From Turicibacter sp. UBA7094 (GTDB taxonomy: Bacteria > Bacillota_I > Bacilli_A > MOL361 > Turicibacteraceae), in assembly GCA_002493395.1 (NCBI GenBank), contig DKYS01000106.1, positions 4,430 through 9,744 on the forward strand: a DNA stretch of 5,315 nt. Reading direction: 5' to 3'. Position numbers and translations under genes: made by a program. Below the pieces are notes generated by a model. The model did no database searches, was not told the origin of the DNA, and saw only the letters and a list, made by a program, of their open reading frames with translations. The first letter of the stretch is position 1. Every line of letters begins with the position of its first letter. Below are positions 1-4,510 of the stretch, piece by piece.

Positions 1-24
1 GGACGGTATACCTCGGTTTAAACC

Positions 25-54
25 AAGACCCTCTTTAAGGAAGGGTCTTTTTTT
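25..54 (+). terminator. Intrinsic terminator of an upstream unit
   Basis: An 8-bp perfect stem (AAGACCCT at 25-32 with AGGGTCTT at 42-49) encloses a 9-base loop and runs into seven T residues at 48-54. This is a textbook Rho-independent terminator. It ends transcription arriving from the left, outside the window, or is the terminator half of a leader riboswitch whose body is cut off. One forward frame stops at TAA 19-21, immediately before the stem, which would fit the end of a gene. Confidence 0.85.
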
Positions 55-65
55 ATGTGAAAATA

Positions 66-94
66 AGCATAATTAGGGTTTAGAGACTTATAAT
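66..94 (+). promoter_or_regulatory. Candidate sigma-A promoter for the AI-2E family gene
   Basis: A perfect TATAAT -10 box lies at 89-94, between the upstream terminator and the membrane-protein gene. The hexamer 17 bases upstream (AGCATA, 66-71) is a poor match to TTGACA, and there is no TGn extension. The -10 box and its position are convincing; the -35 is weak. Transcription would begin near 101 and leave a leader of about 40 bases. Confidence 0.45.
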
Positions 95-139
95 ATAAAG
101 ACAAGGGTAGCAATGAGTTGAGTTAATGAGGTGATAGAG

Positions 140-1234
140 GTGGATGAATTTTTTAGTAAACATCATCGGATGATACGTTATGTTTTATATGCAGTTGCAT
201 TTTTAGTCAGTTTAGTTATTTTATTTTTATTTATTCAGACGTCTGAGGTATGGAAAAAAATCTGGGGGGAAGTTTTTAGTAGCTTATTTCCATTCTTCGT
301 CGCCTTTTTACTTGCTTATTTAATTCACCCCCTCATTTTGTGGATTGAGCGATTACGATTACCCCGTGTTATTTCCGTTACCTTATTTTACGGTGGGGTT
401 TTTGGTGGATTATATGGTATTATTTCGTGGTTTTTGCCAACTATTATTCGGGAAGTTCATGATTTAATTTTAAATTTACCGACTTATTTAACGGCGATTC
501 AGAATCAATTAATCCTTTTTGATGAAGAAATGGGGCTTCACTTAAGTGATCTCTTTTTTAGTCAATATCCTTCTTGGATAGGAGCCATCACCGAGAATAT
601 TCAAGAGGTGAGTGGTTTTACATTTAATTTAATTTTTTCGATTATTGGATCGCTGATGTTTATCGTTATTGTTCCGATTGCGTTATTTTATTTTTTAAAG
701 GATTATGAAAAAATTGTGAGGGGACTCATCGGAATTGTTCCAAAGCGGTATCGTTCTCACGTTCTTGAGATTTCACATTTATTGGATAAGTCGTTAGGGG
801 AGTATATTCGTGGCGTATTTTTGGTCATGGTCTGTGTCTCACTTATTGCGACAGTCCTGTTCATGTTTGTAGGAATCGATTATGCGTTATTGTTTGGATT
901 TTTAATTGGTCTTACAGATTTCATTCCGTTTATTGGACCGTTTATCGGGGCTATTCCTGTGATTATCTTCGCACTCTCTATTTCTTGGAATAAAGTCATT
1001 GTTGTTGTCATTATCTTAGGAATTTTACAAGCAATAGAGGGAAATTTTTTACAACCGTTTATTATCGGAAGAAATTTAGACATGCATCCCCTCTTTATTA
1101 TGATTTTGATGATGCTTGCAGGGAGTTTCTTTGGTTTAATGGGAATCTTCTTCGCCATTCCTGTTTTTCTTGTCGTACGAACATTAGCGCAATATATGAT
1201 TCAACTTAAGGGAAAGCGTAGAATACAAAAATAG
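140..1234 (+). CDS. AI-2E family transporter-like polytopic membrane protein
   Basis: This is a 364-residue integral membrane protein of the AI-2E/UPF0118 (PF01594) family, which includes PerM, YhhT/TqsA and the Bacillus YrrI, YtvI and YueF proteins. Hydrophobic segments lie near residues 13-33, 47-69, 76-101, 164-185 and 223-266, with several more up to about 345, so roughly eight membrane spans. Family hallmarks are the DFIPFIGPFIGAIP motif at about 260-273, the EGNFLQPFIIG stretch at about 300-310 and HPL at about 316-318. A soluble, charged segment (about 105-160) separates the N-terminal spans from the rest, as usual in the family. Start choice: GTG131 has no SD at a usable distance, whereas GTG140 is preceded at 128-134 by GAGGTGA with 5 bases of spacing, so I prefer GTG140. 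Family members have been proposed to export autoinducer-2 or other small molecules or ions; the substrate here cannot be read from sequence. It appears to be monocistronic, with its own promoter and a downstream hairpin. Confidence 0.9.
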   Translation: MDEFFSKHHRMIRYVLYAVAFLVSLVILFLFIQTSEVWKKIWGEVFSSLFPFFVAFLLAYLIHPLILWIERLRLPRVISVTLFYGGVFGGLYGIISWFLPTIIREVHDLILNLPTYLTAIQNQLILFDEEMGLHLSDLFFSQYPSWIGAITENIQEVSGFTFNLIFSIIGSLMFIVIVPIALFYFLKDYEKIVRGLIGIVPKRYRSHVLEISHLLDKSLGEYIRGVFLVMVCVSLIATVLFMFVGIDYALLFGFLIGLTDFIPFIGPFIGAIPVIIFALSISWNKVIVVVIILGILQAIEGNFLQPFIIGRNLDMHPLFIMILMMLAGSFFGLMGIFFAIPVFLVVRTLAQYMIQLKGKRRIQK

Positions 1235-1338
1235 TGGGGTGGAAGACTCAGGCGGATTTTGTAATTATTTTGTAATAATTGTTTTAAAATAAAACGTTTT
1301 TTGGTAAAATGAAGCGTGTATAGTTTGCGAGAGGTCTT

Positions 1339-1396
1339 TATTCTTTGAAGGTCATTAGAAGAGTAGACCTAGATTCAAAGAATATTTTTATTTTTT
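1339..1396 (+). terminator. Large hairpin with U-rich tail, probable terminator
   Basis: An 11-bp stem (1339-1349 with 1374-1384) continues, after a 4-base bulge on the 3' side, into a GGTC/GACC stem (1350-1353 with 1366-1369) and a 12-base loop. It is followed by a T-rich tail at 1383-1396 interrupted by two A residues. It lies about 105 bases after the membrane-protein stop and just before the deo -10 candidates, so it most simply terminates the upstream transcript. The stem is AT-rich, so efficiency is uncertain. The same inverted repeat could also serve as an operator. Confidence 0.55.
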
Positions 1397-1425
1397 GATA
1401 TAATCTTTCAAACTTCAGCTATACT
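1374..1425 (+). promoter_or_regulatory. Probable deoCD promoter region
   Basis: Two -10 candidates precede deoC. The first is TATAAT at 1399-1404, with TTCAAA at 1374-1379 as a weak -35 (19-base spacer). The second is TATACT at 1420-1425, with TTGATA at 1395-1400 as its -35 (also a 19-base spacer). Either gives a leader of about 40-60 bases. Two TTCAAA direct repeats (1374-1379 and 1407-1412) flank the first -10 and could bind a regulator. Which -10 is used cannot be decided from sequence. Confidence 0.5.
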
Positions 1426-1472
1426 AAAGAAAGCTTAGATAATTTTTAATCAGCGTAACGAGGAGGTACCTT

Positions 1473-2135
1473 ATGAAGGCGAGTAAATATATCGATCACA
1501 CTATTTTAAAACCAGAAACAACAAAGGCACAAATTTTAGCATTATGTGAAGAAGCGAAAGCTCATGATTTTGCTTCTGTTTGTGTAAATCCAACATGGGT
1601 ATCATTATGCGCACAACAGTTACAAGGGACAGACGTTAAAGTTTGTACAGTTGTAGGGTTTCCTTTAGGGGCAACTTTTAAAGAAGTAAAAGCATTTGAA
1701 ACGAAGTGTGCCATTGAAGCAGGTGCGACTGAGATTGATATGGTTATTAATATCGGTGCAGCAAAAGATGGTGACTGGGAGTTAGTTTATGAAGATGTGA
1801 AGAGCGTTGTAGATGCAGCGAATGGGACATTAGTTAAAGTGATTATTGAGGCATGCTTATTAACAGATGAAGAAAAGGTAAAAGCTTGTGAGATGTCTGT
1901 GAAGGCAGGGGCTCATTTCGTAAAAACATCAACTGGATTTTCTACTGGAGGGGCAACAGTTGAAGACGTGCGTTTAATGCGTCAAACGGTTGGAGAATCT
2001 GTAGGCGTTAAAGCAGCAGGTGGTGTTCGTACATCTGACGATATGAAGGCGATGGTTGAAGCGGGTGCTAATCGTATCGGAACTTCAGGTGGGGTTGCCT
2101 TAGTTCAAGGAAAAGACAATACAACAGCATACTAA
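1473..2135 (+). CDS. deoC: Deoxyribose-phosphate aldolase DeoC
   Basis: This cytosolic class I aldolase cleaves 2-deoxy-D-ribose 5-phosphate to acetaldehyde and D-glyceraldehyde 3-phosphate, the last step of deoxynucleoside catabolism. The 220-residue product has the usual length of the short bacterial form and a complete TIM-barrel sequence. Visible signatures are YIDHTILKP at 6-14, CTVVGFPLG at 58-66, EIDMVINIG at 87-95 with the catalytic Asp89, HFVKTSTGF at 148-156 with Lys151 as the Schiff-base lysine, and GVKAAGGVRT at 178-187 with the second catalytic lysine, Lys180. ATG1473 follows a near-perfect AGGAGG at 1461-1466 with 6 bases of spacing, which suggests strong translation. deoD begins 30 bases after the stop with no terminator between them, so the two are almost certainly cotranscribed. 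Nothing in the gene looks damaged or foreign. Confidence 0.97.
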   Translation: MKASKYIDHTILKPETTKAQILALCEEAKAHDFASVCVNPTWVSLCAQQLQGTDVKVCTVVGFPLGATFKEVKAFETKCAIEAGATEIDMVINIGAAKDGDWELVYEDVKSVVDAANGTLVKVIIEACLLTDEEKVKACEMSVKAGAHFVKTSTGFSTGGATVEDVRLMRQTVGESVGVKAAGGVRTSDDMKAMVEAGANRIGTSGGVALVQGKDNTTAY

Positions 2136-2165
2136 AAATTAGACGACAAGTAAGGAGCGAGATTT

Positions 2166-2876
2166 ATGACAATTCCTACACCACATATTAAATGTAGTGA
2201 ACAAGGCGTGATTGCTGAAACAGTTTTATTACCTGGAGATCCATTACGTGCTAAATTTATTGCCGATACTTTCTTAGAAGATGTTGTGCAATTCAATACG
2301 GTTCGTAATATGTTCGGATATACAGGAACATATAAAGGGAAAAAAATCTCAGTGATGGGTACTGGAATGGGAATTCCTTCTATCGGGATTTATTCGTATG
2401 AATTAATTCATTTTTATGGTGTTAAAAATTTAATTCGTATTGGTTCTTGTGGAGCGATTCGTGAAGATATAAAAATTCGTGATGTTTTAATTGGAATGGG
2501 AGCATGTACAAACTCAAACTATGCGGCTCAATACGAACTTCCGGGAACGTATGCCCCAATTGCTTCATGGGAATTATTAAATAAAGCGGTTAATGTCGCA
2601 AAAGAAAAAGGAATTGAAGTTAAAGTCGGAAACATTTTATCTTCAGATACGTTCTATGATGCACAAAAAGACTCATGGAAAAAATGGGGTGCCATGGGCG
2701 TTATGGGTGTTGAAATGGAAGCAGCCGCTTTATACATGAATGCAGCGTATGCAGGAGTTAATGCGTTATGTCTATTAACGGTTTCAGATTCTTTAGTGAC
2801 TCATGAAGCAACAACACCAGAAGAGCGTCAAAATACGTTTACACAAATGATGGAGATTGCTTTAGAGTTAGCATAA
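2166..2876 (+). CDS. deoD: Purine-nucleoside phosphorylase DeoD type
   Basis: This is a hexameric-type (trimer-of-dimers) purine nucleoside phosphorylase, 236 residues. It converts purine (deoxy)nucleosides plus phosphate to free base and (deoxy)ribose-1-phosphate in the cytosol. Residues match the E. coli DeoD active site: His7 near the N-terminus, GDPLRAKFIA at 24-33 with phosphate-binding Arg28, Arg47 in NTVRNMFG, the VMGTGMGIPS loop at 63-72, RIGSCGA at 91-97 with Arg91 and Ser94, GVEMEAA at 181-187 for ribose binding, and the catalytic Asp208 in VSDS with Arg221 in EERQNTF. It starts at ATG2166 behind AAGGAG (2152-2157, spacing 8) and is followed 9 bases after the stop by an intrinsic terminator. 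It is second in a deoC-deoD operon. The enzyme supplies deoxyribose-1-phosphate, which must be isomerised by a phosphopentomutase encoded elsewhere before DeoC can act. Confidence 0.97.
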   Translation: MTIPTPHIKCSEQGVIAETVLLPGDPLRAKFIADTFLEDVVQFNTVRNMFGYTGTYKGKKISVMGTGMGIPSIGIYSYELIHFYGVKNLIRIGSCGAIREDIKIRDVLIGMGACTNSNYAAQYELPGTYAPIASWELLNKAVNVAKEKGIEVKVGNILSSDTFYDAQKDSWKKWGAMGVMGVEMEAAALYMNAAYAGVNALCLLTVSDSLVTHEATTPEERQNTFTQMMEIALELA

Positions 2877-2885
2877 CTCCTTATC

Positions 2886-2922
2886 AAAAGGAACAACTTC
2901 TAACGGGTTGTTCTTTTTGTTT
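2886..2922 (+). terminator. Intrinsic terminator of the deoCD operon
   Basis: The arms GAACAAC (2891-2897) and GTTGTTC (2907-2913) form a 7-bp stem with a 9-base loop, extended by A/T pairs between 2886-2889 and 2915-2918. A T-rich tail (TTTTTGTTT) follows. It lies 9 bases past the deoD stop and closes the operon. The A-run on the 5' side means it could also work on the reverse strand. Confidence 0.88.
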
Positions 2923-3131
2923 AGCATGAAGCGATTTGAATAGAAGAATGATTTAGCCTGTAAAAAATTAGAAGACTCTTTGTAAAATTTTAAAAAATCG
3001 CAAGAACTTCTGACTAAAATAAAGCAACAAATCATAAAATAGTGAAAGAGTGAATTTTAACGTGTTTTTCTTTTCCCTTTAGAGGGGAAGGAATAGGTGT
3101 TGACGAGTTTATCGCGCTAAAGCGTTAGAAA
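2923..3131. other. Non-coding gap between deoD and the M16 leader
   Basis: I find no convincing gene here. Contents: an AT-rich stretch; a weak possible promoter (TAAAAT at 3035-3040 with CTGACT at 3010-3015, 19-base spacer); a pyrimidine/purine hairpin at 3071-3091 (TTTTCCC with GGGAAGG, 7-base loop, two G-U pairs) that lacks a T-tail and so is not a terminator; an isolated TTGACG at 3100-3105 without a good -10; and a CGCT/AGCG mini-palindrome at 3115-3124. The promoter for the M16 genes is probably in this stretch but cannot be fixed by eye. Confidence 0.5.
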
Positions 3132-3171
3132 GAGGTTGATTCGTTAAGAACGAGGTGAATCATTAATGAAA
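3132..3171 (+). repeat. Imperfect 20-base tandem repeat in M16 leader
   Basis: Bases 3132-3151 and 3152-3171 align with one single-base offset: both start GAGGT, then GA(T/A)TC, one variable base and TTAA, ending in a purine-rich tail. In the second copy the GAGGTGA is a good SD followed at the right distance by ATG3166. In the first copy the equivalent region reads TTG-ATT-CGT-TAA, with no useful ORF. This looks like a small local duplication of a ribosome-binding region. Confidence 0.4.
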
Positions 3172-3207
3172 GATTCGATTTCTCATCAGCACGTCACGTT
3201 CATTAAT
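3137..3207 (+). promoter_or_regulatory. Structured 5' leader with competing hairpins
   Basis: Three pairings can form, and A and C conflict with B or with each other only at their edges. A: TGATTCGTT (3137-3145) with AACG (3149-3152) and AATCA (3158-3162), with a 5-base bulge. B: GAATC (3157-3161) with GATTC (3172-3176). C: a perfect 9-bp pairing of ATTAATGAA (3162-3170) with TTCATTAAT (3199-3207). A encloses the SD of the small ORF and C encloses its ATG. This fits translational control of the leader ORF, but the stems are AT-rich and no folding energy was computed. Confidence 0.35.
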
Positions 3208-3216
3208 TCATATTAG
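3166..3216 (+). CDS. Possible 16-residue leader peptide ahead of ymfF-like gene
   Basis: A short ORF, ATG3166 to TAG3216, encodes MKDSISHQHVTFINSY. What supports it is its ribosome-binding site: GAGGTGA at 3152-3158 with 7 bases before the ATG, as good as the sites of the real genes in the window. Its stop lies 19 bases before ATG3236 of the M16 gene, so ribosomes finishing it would clear or approach that gene's SD (GGTGGTGA, 3224-3231). The composition shows no run of one amino acid, so classical amino-acid attenuation is not indicated, and there is no membrane segment or secretion signal. I do not recognise it. A chance ORF of this length is common; the SD, not the peptide, is the reason to list it. 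Confidence 0.3.
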   Translation: MKDSISHQHVTFINSY

Positions 3217-3235
3217 GAAAATAGGTGGTGACTCT

Positions 3236-4510
3236 ATGGAAGTTCGTCAATTTGATGACTTAGGTTATGCTTTAACAGCAATAAAAACGAATAAATTTAA
3301 AACGAATCTTATTTCGGTTTCATTCCAATCAGTGATTAATCGAAAGACAGTTACGAAACGTTCTTTATTACCATATGTTTTACGCGGGGCAACAGAAAAG
3401 TATCCATCAAAAAAGGCACTGAATACTTATTTAGAATCGCTTTATGGAGCTTCGTTATCGACAACTGTTGAAAAAAGAGGGATGACACATAATATTAAAT
3501 TCTATCTTTCTTTAGCGAACGAAAAGTTTTTAGGTCACCAGGAGCCCTTACTAGAGGAAGGGGTCGAACTTTTAAAAGAGGTTATTTTAAAACCATTACT
3601 GGTTGATGGGGCGTTTAAGGAACAGGTTGTAGATGTTGAAAAACGTTTATTAAAAGAGTATATTGAATCTATTTATGACGATAAAGTTTCTTATTCTTTA
3701 CAAAAGCTCGTTGAAAATATGTGTCAAAACGAGACATTTAGCATTAATTCAATCGGATATGCCGAGGATTTAGCGGCTATTAATGGAGAAAATCTCATGC
3801 AGACCTATGAGGAAATGTTAAATGAGGATCAAGTGAGTGTGACTGTCGTTGGGGACATTGATCCGCAACACGTCTATGAAACTTTTAAAAAACATTTTGA
3901 TTTCGCTCACCGAAGTGTGAATCAAGAAGTGATAGATCACCAGGATAAAGAGGTCCAAGAAGTGAAGGTGATTAAAGAGGTTCAAGATATTTCGCAAGGA
4001 AAATTAAATATTGGGTACCGAACACATACCCGAATTGATGATGCGGATTACTTACCTTTACTTGTTTTCAACGGAATTTTTGGGGGGTATGCCCACTCAA
4101 AATTATTTATGAATGTTCGTGAAAAAGAATCACTGTGTTATTACTGTGCTTCTCGTTTAGATAATTATAAGGGGGTCATGTACGTCTACTCAGGAATTGA
4201 GTCGCAAAACTATGATAAGGCACTTAAAATTATTGATGAGCAGTTAAAAGACATGGTGGCTGGAAACTTCAGTGAAAAAGAAATTGATTTAGCTAAAAAA
4301 TCATTAATTAACTCTAAGTTAGAGTCAATGGATCAAGCCTCTGGAATGATGGCGCACGAGGCGTTAAATAAATTATTAAAACAACCGCTAACCGTTGAGG
4401 AGTGGGTTGCAGCTGTCAATGCCGTGACGTCAGAACAAGTCGTAGCGGTAGCTAAAAAAATCACAGAGGATACAATCTTCTTCTTAACCGGAAAAGAGGT
4501 GGCCGAATAA
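3236..4510 (+). CDS. ymfF: M16 peptidase-like protein YmfF (zinc site absent)
   Basis: This 424-residue protein has two M16 (pitrilysin/insulinase-like) halves. The N-terminal half spans roughly 1-210. The C-terminal half (about 240-424) carries NGIFGGYAHSKLF at 279-291 and VREKESLCYY at 294-303, whose Arg295 and Tyr302 match the substrate-binding R/Y pair of M16 peptidases. Where active enzymes have HxxEH, this one has LLPYVLRGATEKYPS (44-58), with no His or Glu ligand set, so it should be proteolytically inactive. That pattern, and a following gene with an intact site, match Bacillus YmfF and YmfH (YfmF/YfmH in NCBI product names: EF-P 5-aminopentanol modification-associated proteins). It probably forms a heterodimer with the next product, as alpha/beta processing peptidases do. 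The start ATG3236 follows GGTGGTGA at 3224-3231. The stop TAA overlaps the next ATG by one base, indicating translational coupling. The family assignment is strong; the biochemical role is not settled by sequence. Confidence 0.88.
   Translation: MEVRQFDDLGYALTAIKTNKFKTNLISVSFQSVINRKTVTKRSLLPYVLRGATEKYPSKKALNTYLESLYGASLSTTVEKRGMTHNIKFYLSLANEKFLGHQEPLLEEGVELLKEVILKPLLVDGAFKEQVVDVEKRLLKEYIESIYDDKVSYSLQKLVENMCQNETFSINSIGYAEDLAAINGENLMQTYEEMLNEDQVSVTVVGDIDPQHVYETFKKHFDFAHRSVNQEVIDHQDKEVQEVKVIKEVQDISQGKLNIGYRTHTRIDDADYLPLLVFNGIFGGYAHSKLFMNVREKESLCYYCASRLDNYKGVMYVYSGIESQNYDKALKIIDEQLKDMVAGNFSEKEIDLAKKSLINSKLESMDQASGMMAHEALNKLLKQPLTVEEWVAAVNAVTSEQVVAVAKKITEDTIFFLTGKEVAE

Noticed and set aside
880..1158. 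92-codon open frame on the reverse strand
   Set aside because: It lies wholly inside the membrane-protein gene, antisense to its conserved DFIPFIGP and LQPFIIG region. Its lysine/isoleucine-rich product mirrors that gene's codons, and no SD was seen.
1239..1292. 17-codon GTG ORF just after the AI-2E gene
   Set aside because: No ribosome-binding site at a proper distance; it merely reads through the ATTTTGTAAT repeats.
1309..1322. Possible catabolite-response element (ATGAAGCG...) ahead of deoC; the same 8 bases recur at 2926-2933
   Set aside because: One A of the core TGNAANCG spacing is missing and the right half does not match, so it fails the cre consensus. Both copies sit in AT-rich gaps without consistent placement.
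2868..3035. 55-codon reverse-strand ORF (starts MICCFILVRSS) crossing the deoD terminator
   Set aside because: No purine-rich SD upstream of its ATG, low-complexity AT-driven composition, and it runs through the terminator and into the end of deoD.
3071..3091. Hairpin TTTTCCC/GGGAAGG considered as a terminator
   Set aside because: It is followed by GAATAGGTG, not a T-run, and includes two G-U pairs. It may be a leader structure but is not a Rho-independent terminator.
3100..3105. TTGACG considered as the -35 of the M16 promoter
   Set aside because: No acceptable -10 lies 16-18 bases downstream (CGTTAG/GTTAGA); TAGAAA is only reached with a 20-base spacer.
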